From Spirochaetaceae bacterium (GTDB lineage Bacteria > Spirochaetota > Spirochaetia > Treponematales > Breznakiellaceae): a stretch of 42,247 bases of DNA. Every line of letters begins with the position of its first letter. Position 1 is the stretch's first letter. Below, piece after piece: positions 34,392 through 42,184 of the stretch. The notes under the pieces were generated by a model. It saw only the letters and a list, made by a program, of their open reading frames with translations. It was not told where the DNA came from and did no database searches. Position numbers and translations under genes: made by a program. The stretch lies in NCBI GenBank assembly GCA_031279015.1, contig JAITJI010000119.1, positions 1 through 42,247 of the forward strand, read 5' to 3'.

Positions 34392-35414
34392 GTGGAAAGA
34401 GCCGGGCCGCAGGCTTCCCGGGGAGTGGGTTCCGGATTGATTCCGGTGTTGGTGTTTTTTGGCCCCACCGCTTCGGGGAAAACTGAAATTCTGGGAGATC
34501 TATTCGGCGGCGGGGATTCGCTTTGTGCCGCGGAAGTGGTTTCCGCCGACTCTATGCAGGTGTACCGGGGTATGGATATCGGTACCGCAAAACCGTCCCC
34601 TTCCTTCAGGGCCCTTCTTCCCCACCATCTTATTGATATTCGTAATCCCGATGAGCAGTTTAATGCCGGAGAATTTGTCCGGCTTGCCGGCGAGGCGGTA
34701 CGGGATATAGCGGGCAGGGGGAAACTGCCGGTGGTCTCCGGAGGAACGGGGTTTTACCTCCTCAACTTTGTGCTGGGGCTTCCCGAAGCGCCTCCCTCGG
34801 ATCCGGGCATTCGGGAGACTCTGCGGGGGGAACTGCGGGAGCGGGGGGCTGCCGCCCTGGCGGAGGAACTGGCCGCCTGCGATCCCCTGAGCGCCGGCCG
34901 GATCCACATCAACGACGAGTACCGGCTTCTCCGGGCCCTGGAGGTGTTTCGCCTTTCCGGCCGGCCCCTGAGCAGTTTTTCCCGGCAAGGTGTGAACCCG
35001 GGGGAGGAAACCCCGGAAGGTTCCCGGAACAGCTTTCGGTTCCTCCTCATCCGCCTGGAACGGGACCGGGAGGAGGTGTACCGCCGTATCGATGCACGCT
35101 GCGCCCGGATGTTCCGGGAGGGGCTTCCCGGAGAAGTGCGGAGGCTTTGGGAAGCAGGTTATGGACCCGCGGATCCGGGAATGAGGGCCATCGGGTACCG
35201 GGAATTTTTTGTCCCCACCGGAGATGCTTCCTTCCGTCTCTGTGAGGATCCGGCTGGTGTCGAAGTCCTGGTTGCCCGGAATAGCCGCCGCTACGCCAAG
35301 AGGCAGCTCACCTATTTCGCTTCTATCCCGGGGCTTATCCGGCTTGAGGCTGCGGACGATCCGGTCAGACGAATCAGGCAGGAATTGGCGGTTTTTTTGG
35401 ATTCTACAGGGTAA
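34392..35414 (+). CDS. miaA: tRNA dimethylallyltransferase
   Basis: MiaA adds a dimethylallyl group to A37 of tRNAs that read codons starting with U. The P-loop GPTASGKTEIL lies near residue 24, then VSADSMQVYRGMDIGTAKP, HHLIDIRNPDEQFNAGEF, VSGGTGFYL and INDEYRLLRALEVF, all in family order. The end has MRAIGYREF and RRYAKRQLTYF. The frame opens at GTG 34392; GTG 34425 and TTG 34437 are alternatives, as no strong ribosome site settles it. Length of 340 is near the upper normal range. Confidence 0.94.
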   Translation: MERAGPQASRGVGSGLIPVLVFFGPTASGKTEILGDLFGGGDSLCAAEVVSADSMQVYRGMDIGTAKPSPSFRALLPHHLIDIRNPDEQFNAGEFVRLAGEAVRDIAGRGKLPVVSGGTGFYLLNFVLGLPEAPPSDPGIRETLRGELRERGAAALAEELAACDPLSAGRIHINDEYRLLRALEVFRLSGRPLSSFSRQGVNPGEETPEGSRNSFRFLLIRLERDREEVYRRIDARCARMFREGLPGEVRRLWEAGYGPADPGMRAIGYREFFVPTGDASFRLCEDPAGVEVLVARNSRRYAKRQLTYFASIPGLIRLEAADDPVRRIRQELAVFLDSTG

Positions 35415-35419
35415 GAAAC

Positions 35420-35439
35420 CGCCTGATTGGCGATTTTTT
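35420..35439 (+). terminator. Weak terminator after miaA
   Basis: CGCC at 35420-35423 pairs with GGCG at 35429-35432, followed by A and six T. A longer pairing, GGCGGTTT (35387-35394) with AAACCGCC (35416-35423), is also possible inside the miaA end. Confidence 0.42.
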
Positions 35440-35475
35440 GAGGTCCCGCCTTCAATAACTAAGCGCAACAGGCTG

Positions 35476-36231
35476 CTAGTCGTTGATCCCCTTTATCCGC
35501 TTCATTCGGCCCCGGGAAAAGACGGAGGAACCGTGCCGGGCGTCAATTTCCTTTTGCATGATCTCCCGTACCTCCCGGGCAAAGACCTTAACCGATTCGG
35601 GGCTTATCTCCCCCCGTTCATCCCGTTTGATATACTGGTCGGGATACACCGCATCAAGGGCCACGATAGTTTCCCGGGGAACCGAACGGCCCAGGAGTGA
35701 GTATGGCTTGAAGGGCCCTTCGGAGAAGATCGTTACCAGGGGGATCACCGGAATGCCGAGTTCCGCGGCAAAGCGGAAGGCTCCGGATTTGAATTCCCGG
35801 ATCTGCTGGTTGTAGAGAAAACATTCCCCCTCGGGGTAAAAGTGGATAAAGCGCCGGTACGTAAAGGCGTTTTCGGCGGATTCCAGCAGTTTTCTGAACC
35901 CCTCCCTCCCCCGGGGTATGGGGATTCCTCCCAGCAGCCGGGTAAAGGTTCCCAGGAAGGGGGCTTCCACCGTGGCTTCCAGCAAAGTCTGCCAGGTACG
36001 ATAGGGCAGGACCATGCCGCTCACGATAACCGGGTCCAGGAAGGTGACGTGGTTTGACACCAGGATCGCCCGGGAAAACCCCCGGAGTTTCCGCCGGTTT
36101 TCAAACCTTGTGGAAAGATGCAGCCAGTTTGCCAGTTGGGCGATGGGCCAAACCGTGTAGAAGGTCATGGCTGTGGCGATACGGAAGGGGAGGGAACTGT
36201 CGATGATGGGACGTCCATGTCTGTAGGGCAC
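35476..36231 (-). CDS. 1-acyl-glycerol-3-phosphate acyltransferase family (PlsC-like)
   Basis: The acyltransferase motif NHVTFLD (NHxxxxD) is near residue 57, followed by GGIPIPRGREG and FYPEGECF, the substrate-phosphate and PEG motifs of the family. The 251-residue protein has a short hydrophobic N-terminus for membrane contact. It would acylate a glycerol phosphate or a glycolipid. The start GTG 36231 has AAAGGA upstream, 12 bases after the glycosyltransferase stop, so the two genes are co-transcribed and may act on one lipid. The final residues GIND end at TAG, just past the miaA terminator. Confidence 0.88.
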   Translation of the reverse strand: MPYRHGRPIIDSSLPFRIATAMTFYTVWPIAQLANWLHLSTRFENRRKLRGFSRAILVSNHVTFLDPVIVSGMVLPYRTWQTLLEATVEAPFLGTFTRLLGGIPIPRGREGFRKLLESAENAFTYRRFIHFYPEGECFLYNQQIREFKSGAFRFAAELGIPVIPLVTIFSEGPFKPYSLLGRSVPRETIVALDAVYPDQYIKRDERGEISPESVKVFAREVREIMQKEIDARHGSSVFSRGRMKRIKGIND

Positions 36232-36243
36232 TGGTGTATCCTT

Positions 36244-37389
36244 TCAAGTAACTACGCGATCCTTCCAACGAAAGCCGCGGCCGGAAATGGTTCTGAACCA
36301 GGACCACCCCGCCATATAGAGAAGGTTTATGAACATTAAAGGCCAGAGGAACGCGTAATACCAGGTGATCCTGCAGCCGACAAAGAGCATGAGCCATGTA
36401 AGGGTGTAGAGGATGTTTACGATTGCAAGCTGCAACAGATGGGGGCTTTTGCTGATAAGGGCATAGAAAAACAGGGGAAAGGGAAAAAGCAGGAAGAAAA
36501 ATACCGCCAGCGCGGCAAAAAGCAGGAGAAACGTGTTTTTTCCCAAAAAATCAAAGATGTTTTTTCCGATACCCTCCAACGCCGCCCGGTATCCGCTGTA
36601 CATGCGGCAGCAAACTTCTCCGGTTATATCCAGAAACATGGTACTGTAACCCTGGCGTTTGACATGCCGGGCCATATAGATGTCTTCACTGGTTTTTTTC
36701 TTGAAGGCCTCACAGCCTCCGATCTTATTAAAGACCTCACGTTTTATGGCGATATACTGGCCTACGGCGGAGGAAAAGAAGCTTAATTTGGTATACCGGT
36801 TCATGAACAGGGGAATAACAAAACCGGTAAGGAAGAACATCAGGGGAACGGTCATCCGTTCCCCGAAACTCTCCAGGACCTGCCCCACGTAGCCCGAGAG
36901 GAGATCCGCCCCGGTTTTGGTAATATTGGTAACTGCCCATGAGAGACTTACGGGGCCATGGATCGTATCCGCATCGGTAAAGAGGAGAATATCCCCCCGG
37001 GCCTCCCGGGCCAGTTGATGCAGGGCAAAAGGCTTGCCGTACCAGTCCTCCGGCAGGGGTTTCCCGTTGAAGACCCGGACCCGGGGATTCGTCCGGGCAA
37101 TCCGGTTGATAATGGCCCAGGTAGCATCGGTGGAGTTGTCGTTGATCACCAGGATCTCGTAGTTTTTATAATTCTGCCGGCAGAGGGAATCCAGGCATTT
37201 TTTGATGTTCTGTTCCTCATTTCGGGCGGGTATCAGTACCGAGACCAGGGGGCCGTCCAGCAGTTCTCCAGGGACCGTATGGAGCCACATTTCGTAGTGG
37301 TTGGCCAGGGACAGAAAAAAGAAGTAACAGGCCAAAACAAGGAGAACAGGAAAATAACAGGCTTCAACGATACTTAAAATACTCTGCAC
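36244..37389 (-). CDS. Membrane glycosyltransferase, family 2
   Basis: An N-terminal helix precedes the GT2 domain: VLIPARNEEQNIKKCL, then EILVINDNSTDAT and LLFTDADTIHGP with the DxD-type metal site. PEDWYGKPFALHQLA resembles the EDWxGK motif of HpnB/CrtQ-type enzymes. The C-terminal third has three to four membrane helices. The enzyme probably adds a sugar to a lipid at the membrane. The start is GTG 37389 with AAAGGA upstream. It is followed 12 bases later by the PlsC-like acyltransferase gene, so a two-step glycolipid pathway is plausible but unproven. Confidence 0.85.
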   Translation of the reverse strand: MQSILSIVEACYFPVLLVLACYFFFLSLANHYEMWLHTVPGELLDGPLVSVLIPARNEEQNIKKCLDSLCRQNYKNYEILVINDNSTDATWAIINRIARTNPRVRVFNGKPLPEDWYGKPFALHQLAREARGDILLFTDADTIHGPVSLSWAVTNITKTGADLLSGYVGQVLESFGERMTVPLMFFLTGFVIPLFMNRYTKLSFFSSAVGQYIAIKREVFNKIGGCEAFKKKTSEDIYMARHVKRQGYSTMFLDITGEVCCRMYSGYRAALEGIGKNIFDFLGKNTFLLLFAALAVFFFLLFPFPLFFYALISKSPHLLQLAIVNILYTLTWLMLFVGCRITWYYAFLWPLMFINLLYMAGWSWFRTISGRGFRWKDRVVT

Positions 37390-37419
37390 GACTCTATCCT
37401 TTACACATTTTCCTGCGCT

Positions 37420-38178
37420 TTATTGCTTTTCAAGCAGAGTCCGCACGTATTTATTGGTGGGATACACGGCAAGGGCCGCTTCAAGCCAGGATTTGGCTTC
37501 AACGTATTTTTTTTGCTGTACATAGGCATATCCGATTGCGGAACACGCGTTGAAACGATCATCCCTTTGAACATTCCAGCGGGGGTTGTTCACTACATCC
37601 TCCATCATGGCTATTCCCCGTTTAAAGTTGTTAAAAGGCGCCGGGGCGTACACCCACCGGGCCGCCAGCATGATCTGTGCTGCGGCGTTTTGGGAATCCA
37701 GCGCCAGGGCCTCCTTTGCATATTTTTCAACCTTGAGTCCGTTTGCCATGGCATAGGACACGGACTTTACCGCACAGGCCTGGGAGAGATTCTCCGCCAG
37801 CATCTGCCATGCCTCCGTTCTGCCGATCAGTTCCAGGGCTTTTTCCGCCCAGTCCATCCCTGCCTCATAGCGGACCGCCGCTTCCGCCTTGCGTTCCTCG
37901 TACTGATAGACCCTGCCCATCATGTATTCACACCGGGAGAGCATGATGTACCGGTCCGCTCCCTCAAGGGAATCCTCTGCCCTGGCGACCGCCTCCCGGT
38001 ATACCGGCAGAATCCCGGCGGAGGAGAGCCGCTGTTCGTATACCGCCTCCCGCAGGGGGATAAACCAGTCCGGCAGCAGAGTCCTTCCCGAATCAGCCCG
38101 CAGGGATTCTACAGATACTATAACACCAAAGGCAATACAGAATATTCCAAAAAACATTTTTTCTGTCGACAGTTTCAT
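37420..38178 (-). CDS. Exported TPR-repeat protein
   Basis: A signal peptide (FFGIFCIAFGVIVSVESLRA) is followed by about five helix-turn-helix units with TPR spacing, such as YKYEAA-like blocks EERKAEAAVRYEAGMDWAEKAL and KKYVEAKSWLEAALAVYPTN at the end. It should be a periplasmic protein-protein scaffold. No Cys follows the signal peptide at a lipobox position that I trust. ATG 38178 has no ribosome site; TATACT lies 9 bases upstream. It lies 30 bases before the glycosyltransferase gene, perhaps in the same transcript. Confidence 0.75.
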   Translation of the reverse strand: MKLSTEKMFFGIFCIAFGVIVSVESLRADSGRTLLPDWFIPLREAVYEQRLSSAGILPVYREAVARAEDSLEGADRYIMLSRCEYMMGRVYQYEERKAEAAVRYEAGMDWAEKALELIGRTEAWQMLAENLSQACAVKSVSYAMANGLKVEKYAKEALALDSQNAAAQIMLAARWVYAPAPFNNFKRGIAMMEDVVNNPRWNVQRDDRFNACSAIGYAYVQQKKYVEAKSWLEAALAVYPTNKYVRTLLEKQ

Positions 38179-38187
38179 TATAGTTAT

Positions 38188-38193
38188 AGTATA
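38188..38193 (-). promoter_or_regulatory. -10-like TATACT before the TPR gene
   Basis: TATACT at 38193-38188 ends nine bases before ATG 38178; repeated TATA(A/C) units surround it. No -35 is clear and there is no Shine-Dalgarno. Confidence 0.35.
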
Positions 38194-38257
38194 GTATTTT
38201 TGTTTCTGATAATCCAGACGATATCCCTCAATTTGTCTAAATAATATACACAGCTAT

Positions 38258-38280
38258 AAAAAAAGTCAGGCAAATTGACT
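38258..38280 (-). terminator. Terminator overlapping the helicase stop codon
   Basis: On the minus strand AGTCA (38280-38276) pairs with TGACT (38268-38264), loop of seven, followed by six T (38263-38258). The stop TGA is inside the right arm, a compact arrangement. Confidence 0.6.
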
Positions 38281-40344
38281 CTTGATCCGGGCAAAGAAGT
38301 CTTCCGCTTCCGCCGCATCCAGGGCCTTCTCCGGTTCATGGTATTCCACCAGGTGGCCGGGGATCTCGGCGAGGAAAGGGGAGAGACGGCTGTCCGCAAC
38401 AGGTTCGTCACCGGCCTGCTTTTGGAACTGGGCCCGCCGGCGCCGGAGGCAGCTGGTGATAAAAAGCTTGTCCCGGGCCCGGGTTATGGCCACATAAAAG
38501 AGCCGCCGTTCCTCCTCGATATTTCCATCCCCCTCCTCAAGACTCCGGGCATGGGGGATGATCCCGTCCTCTGCCCCGGCGATAAACACTACCGGGAATT
38601 CAAGACCCTTGGCAGCGTGGATGGTCATCAGGTTTACCTTCCCCCGGGCTCCCTCATCGGGCCCCTCGTCCGGGCCGTCTCCGGAGGTGATAAGGCTGAT
38701 GCGGTTGAGGTAGGGGTAGAGGGTTGGGTTCAGGTTATCGGGGTTGCTTTCCCAGGTTTCTATAGACCGGATAAGGCTTTCAATGTTGAGGAATTTCCAG
38801 TGGGCGATCTTTTCGTTTTTGCTGTACTCACTCATCAGATAGGACCAGTAATCGATGTTGTCCGTCAGGGATCGTACCTGTTGGGAGAGATGCCAGCCCT
38901 TCCGGTTTTGGGATCCCAGAATCTCATTCCTGTAGAATTCGATGAGGTTCATAAAGTGATCGATCTCGGCCCGGCCTTTGGCCGCATCGGGGAACAGGGT
39001 GTCCGGGGCGTAGCGGAGCCGGCCCATGGCGTCCCAGAGGCTGCTGTGGTTTTTCCGGGCCAGATCCGTGATGACGCTTATCATGGTCTTGCCGATCCCC
39101 CGCCGGGGGGTATTGATGATCCGCAGAAGATTTACATCGTCATCGGCATTACCAATTACCCGGAGATAGCTGAGGATATCCTTGATCTCCTTCCGCTGAA
39201 AAAAACTGGTTCCCCCGGAAACCTGGTAGGGAAGATTCTCCGCCAAAAACGCCTCTTCAATGGCCCGGGTCATGGAATTGGTCCGGATCAGTACCCCAAA
39301 GTCATCGTAGTTACGCCGTTCCCGCAGGCAGAGTTCCCGGATTCGCCTGGCGATAAAATCCGCCTCATCACTTTCGGTTTGGGGATGGAAAAGCTCGATG
39401 GGCTTTCCTCCGGTATTTCCGGACCAAAGGGTTTTTCCCTTCCGGTTTGTGTTGTTGGAAATGACTCCGTTGGCCGCTTCCAGGATGGTAGTGGTGGAAC
39501 GGTAATTCTGTTCCAGCTTGATCTCCCGCACGCCGGGGAAATCCCGCTCGAACATGAGGATGTTTTCGTAGTTTGCCCCCCGCCAGGAGTATATCGACTG
39601 GTCATCATCCCCCACCACACAGATATTGCAATTCCCTCCGGGGGAATCCGCCTCTGCCAGGAGCCGCATCAGCCGGTATTGAATAAGGCTGGTATCCTGG
39701 AACTCATCTACCATAATATACCGGTACCGGGTCCGGTATTTTCCCCGGATTTCCGGATGCTCCTCAAAGAGCTGAATCGGCAAGACAAGCAGATCGTCAA
39801 AATCCAGGGCGTTATACACCTTAAGGCCGTTTTGGTACTCCCCATAGACCCGCTCAAAGCCGCTGTCCGCCCCTTCTCCCCAGCGCAGGCGGCCGATCTT
39901 GACGTTGGAGAAGATCTGTCCCAGCTTGTAGAGATCTACCCCATCCACGGAAAGCCGGCATTCCCGGAGGCTGTCCCTGATAAGCTGGTTCCGGTCTGTT
40001 TCGTCATATATGGAAAAATTCTTCCGGTACCCGAGCTTTTCTATCTCTTCCCGAAGGATCCGCACTCCAAAGGAGTGGAAAGTGCTGACCGTAAGGCTTT
40101 GCAGTTTTTTTCCTGAAAGTTCCCTTACCCGGCTTTCCATTTCCCGGGCCGCCTTGTTGGTAAAGGTCAGGGCGAGGATTGCCGACTGGGGGATACCCTT
40201 TTCCAGCATGTAGGCGATGCGGTAAGCTATCACCCGGGTTTTCCCCGAACCCGCCCCGGCAATGATCAGCACCGGCCCTTCCAGGGCGCTTACCGCTTCA
40301 AGCTGCGGGCCGTTTAATTCTGCCTCAATGTTGAGTCTTGACAT
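38266..40344 (-). CDS. UvrD/PcrA/Rep-type DNA helicase
   Basis: This superfamily 1 helicase moves 3' to 5' along single strands in repair and replication. Visible motifs are the Q-motif start LNGPQLEAV, Walker A GAGSGKTRVI near residue 32, FTNKAAREM, DEFQDTS (Walker B), GDDDQSIYSWRGA, QNYRS, then the C-terminal MTIHAAKGLEFPVVF and FYVAITRARDKLF. Length 692 fits PcrA or Rep. ATG 40344 is the family start; TATACT lies 11 bases upstream. A terminator overlaps its stop codon. Confidence 0.95.
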   Translation of the reverse strand: MSRLNIEAELNGPQLEAVSALEGPVLIIAGAGSGKTRVIAYRIAYMLEKGIPQSAILALTFTNKAAREMESRVRELSGKKLQSLTVSTFHSFGVRILREEIEKLGYRKNFSIYDETDRNQLIRDSLRECRLSVDGVDLYKLGQIFSNVKIGRLRWGEGADSGFERVYGEYQNGLKVYNALDFDDLLVLPIQLFEEHPEIRGKYRTRYRYIMVDEFQDTSLIQYRLMRLLAEADSPGGNCNICVVGDDDQSIYSWRGANYENILMFERDFPGVREIKLEQNYRSTTTILEAANGVISNNTNRKGKTLWSGNTGGKPIELFHPQTESDEADFIARRIRELCLRERRNYDDFGVLIRTNSMTRAIEEAFLAENLPYQVSGGTSFFQRKEIKDILSYLRVIGNADDDVNLLRIINTPRRGIGKTMISVITDLARKNHSSLWDAMGRLRYAPDTLFPDAAKGRAEIDHFMNLIEFYRNEILGSQNRKGWHLSQQVRSLTDNIDYWSYLMSEYSKNEKIAHWKFLNIESLIRSIETWESNPDNLNPTLYPYLNRISLITSGDGPDEGPDEGARGKVNLMTIHAAKGLEFPVVFIAGAEDGIIPHARSLEEGDGNIEEERRLFYVAITRARDKLFITSCLRRRRAQFQKQAGDEPVADSRLSPFLAEIPGHLVEYHEPEKALDAAEAEDFFARIKSQFA

Positions 40345-40355
40345 TCTGGTGTATC

Positions 40356-40361
40356 AGTATA
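40356..40361 (-). promoter_or_regulatory. -10-like TATACT before the helicase gene
   Basis: TATACT on the minus strand lies 11 bases before ATG 40344, giving a leader of only a few bases. No -35 is convincing. The same region contains repeated GTATAC/GGTATC units. Confidence 0.38.
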
Positions 40362-40446
40362 GTGGTTTTAGCGGTTCCTGGTATACTGGGGTATCCTCAT
40401 CCAGGTCTTTCGTAATGCAGCCGTGTACAATTTGCGGCCCAAGGGT

Positions 40447-40794
40447 TTACCCCAAAATTTTTCGCAGTTCATCCTTCCAGTTGCCGGATTTCAGGATATT
40501 TGCCCTGACTCCCAGGGCGTTCAGGCGTTTAGCCTGGGCCGCCTCGTCGTTGGATGTTACGGTAATAACCGGTATGGGGTGGGAAGAGGCGATGATCCGC
40601 TTGATAAGTTCTTCTCCGCTCATGTCCGCCAGGGCAAGGCCGGTAATGACAAAGGATGCTTCACCGGTATTTATCACATTAATGACATCCTCTCCCCGCT
40701 CAAAACTTTCGGATTCCAGGCCCAGTTCCGAAAGGAAATTTTTCATCAGTTTACGGAAAAACTCGCTGTTATCCGCGTGAATTACCCTGCTCAT
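40447..40794 (-). CDS. Single-domain receiver protein lacking the phosphoacceptor Asp
   Basis: The 115-residue product folds like a CheY receiver: SRVIHADNSEFFRKLMKNFL at the start, SFVITGLALADMSGEELI in the middle, then VITVTSNDE and NILKSGNW. The residue that should be Asp in the VITD segment is Gly, and one of the two N-terminal acidic residues is Asn. The conserved Thr and Lys are kept. It is therefore a pseudo-receiver that cannot be phosphorylated in the normal way and may act as a binding module. GAGGGG lies before ATG 40794. There is no output domain. Its regulator partner is unknown. Confidence 0.82.
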   Translation of the reverse strand: MSRVIHADNSEFFRKLMKNFLSELGLESESFERGEDVINVINTGEASFVITGLALADMSGEELIKRIIASSHPIPVITVTSNDEAAQAKRLNALGVRANILKSGNWKDELRKILG

Positions 40795-40832
40795 ACTACA
40801 CCCCTCTTTTTAGTCTAGGTGTATACAGCGGA

Positions 40833-41465
40833 TTATACAAGTAGTTTTGCTATGGCTCGTCCCGCTTTGCCCCGGTGGCTGAGGCTGTTTTTCAGCGTCC
40901 CCGGCAGTTCCGCCACGGTACAGCCCTTTTCAGGGATGTAGAGGACGGGATCGTAGCCGAAACCTCCGGAACCGCGGGCGTCCGAAAGGTTCCGGACGAT
41001 TTCTCCTTCCATGGTCTCCTGGACGATACAGAAACGGTTCTGGCTGTAGAGGAGTACCATGGCGCAGATGAAGCGGGCGGTCCGATCTCCGGCGTCCCCC
41101 AGTTCTTCCAGGAGCAGGGCGTTACGCCGGGCATCGTCGATGGGGGCCGCCGTCTCTCCGGCGCCGTCTCTGCCCCGGTACCGGGAGGAGTAGATCCCCG
41201 GCCGGCCCCCCAGGGCATCCACACAGAGCCCCGAATCATCGGCAAGTACCGGCTCCCGGAAACCCCGTTCCGCCAGCAGCCGGTGGAGAGCCCGGGCCTT
41301 GATAAGGGCGTTTTCCCGGAAGCTCGCCCCGGTTTCTTCCGGATCAAAGGGGATATCCGCCGCTGAGGGGATCCTGACGCCGATATTTTCCGGGGAAGCG
41401 GCCCGGAGAATAGCCTCAAGTTCCGTTCTTTTATGGGCATTACCCGTTGCAAACCAGATGGTCAT
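40833..41465 (-). CDS. rdgB: XTP/dITP diphosphatase (RdgB/HAM1 family)
   Basis: RdgB removes non-canonical purine nucleoside triphosphates. The start WFATGNAHKRTELEAIL holds the nucleotide-binding T/SGNxxK signature, ETGASFRENALIKARA the next block, VLADDSGLCVDALGG the metal-binding Asp pair, and GSGGFGYDPVLYIPE and LSHRGKAG the C-terminal motifs. Length 210 is normal. ATG 41465 fits the family and has TATACT six bases upstream but no ribosome site; the frame continues open to 41579 without family similarity. The receiver gene follows 38 bases later. Confidence 0.94.
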   Translation of the reverse strand: MTIWFATGNAHKRTELEAILRAASPENIGVRIPSAADIPFDPEETGASFRENALIKARALHRLLAERGFREPVLADDSGLCVDALGGRPGIYSSRYRGRDGAGETAAPIDDARRNALLLEELGDAGDRTARFICAMVLLYSQNRFCIVQETMEGEIVRNLSDARGSGGFGYDPVLYIPEKGCTVAELPGTLKNSLSHRGKAGRAIAKLLV

Positions 41466-41469
41466 GGGA

Positions 41470-41727
41470 TCAGTATACCCGGAAAACCGGACCGTGCGGA
41501 AGTCCGGCGTACCCTGTTCCGGAGTTACCCGCCGAACCGCCGGTTTGATTGGAAGGCCGGATTGCCAATTGACTGTCATGGACCTTCGCCCCGCTTACAA
41601 ACGCGCTTACGGGAAAACCCGTATCACTGACATTAAGATGCAATTTGTAACCAGTCCAAAACCGGGTAACCCCGTGACTGTTTTTCTTGCCGCCATGAGC
41701 GCACGCCCTATGAATTGTGTGGTTGTA
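41470..41727 (-). pseudogene. Fragment of a DDE transposase (insertion-sequence remnant)
   Basis: On the minus strand the frame contains HRACAHGGKKNSHG, then WTGYKLHLNVSDTGFPVSAF and GAKVHDSQLAIRP. This order, with YKLHL, GFPVSA and VHDSQ, is typical of the central domain of IS4/IS5-type DDE transposases. Both ends are missing, a stop precedes it at about 41730, and the last 30 residues no longer look like the family, so it is a decayed fragment of about 60 recognisable residues. No terminal repeats or target duplication were found. It sits directly upstream of rdgB. Confidence 0.72.
41472..41477 (-). promoter_or_regulatory. -10 box TATACT six bases before rdgB
   Basis: TATACT ends six bases before ATG 41465 (GATCCC between). 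No -35 is clear. It lies within the end of the transposase-like remnant, so an old mobile element may have provided it. Confidence 0.42.
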
Positions 41728-42001
41728 TCAATACAGCATGAAACATACCAATAGGGGTATAGGCAAAATTGGGATCGTCTTTATACCGTATCCACTGGTC
41801 CACAATGGTAAAGCGTGATGTAAGGCTTGGCGCCTTTCTCTCCCTTCGGCCGGCGGGGACTTCGGCAAAAAGCCCTCCCCTTAAACCGGGGGAAAACAAA
41901 GACGCCCCGTGCAAGCTGGCTCTTGGTCTGGGGTCATGGCGGGGTTTCCTCCGTCCTCTATCATCTCAGCTTGGAGGTTTTTATGCTTTGTTATCAGGTA
42001 A
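41728..42001. other. Gap without a recognisable gene
   Basis: Several short open frames cross this stretch but none has a family signature or steady codon use. The minus strand at 41710-41830 reads FTIVDQWIRYKDDPNFAYTP, which looks protein-like but ends in a stop and lacks an upstream start, so it may be another decayed gene piece. No tRNA or promoter is visible. Confidence 0.5.
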
Positions 42002-42184
42002 TGGCGCAGTTTGTTTTTGGAGTTTCCGTCCGCCCGGGAGCAGGCGCTGGCTGCGCTGATTTCCCGTGCCGATGCGGCCCTGTACGAAGCAAAGCCGGGG
42101 GGCCGTAACCGGGTGGTATCGGCGTCCGGCAGCCGCCCCAAGGCTATTCTCCGGAAAAGACTTGTTACCACTCCCGGGGAATAA
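42002..42184 (+). pseudogene. C-terminal remnant of a GGDEF (diguanylate cyclase) domain
   Basis: In the frame ending TAA 42182-42184, ALISRADAALYEAKPGGRNRVV is the canonical final helix of GGDEF domains (ADxALYxAKxxGRNRV). The frame is closed by a stop at 41999-42001, and the catalytic GGDEF loop is absent. In another frame just before, VFGVSVRPG resembles the preceding beta strand, so a one-base frameshift near 42037 may have split the end. The fragment cannot make cyclic di-GMP. Confidence 0.7.

Noticed and set aside
38275-40116. 613-residue plus-strand open frame opposite the helicase gene
   Set aside because: It lies wholly on the opposite strand of a helicase with all motifs; it has no domain and a Pro/Gly-rich shadow composition.
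41299-41754. 151-residue plus-strand open frame upstream of and across rdgB
   Set aside because: The opposite strand carries rdgB and a transposase core in the same region; this frame has no similarity of its own.
41983-42108. ATG preceded by GGAGG at the window's right end
   Set aside because: The frame becomes Cys/Gly-rich and crosses the GGDEF helix in the wrong phase; no family match.
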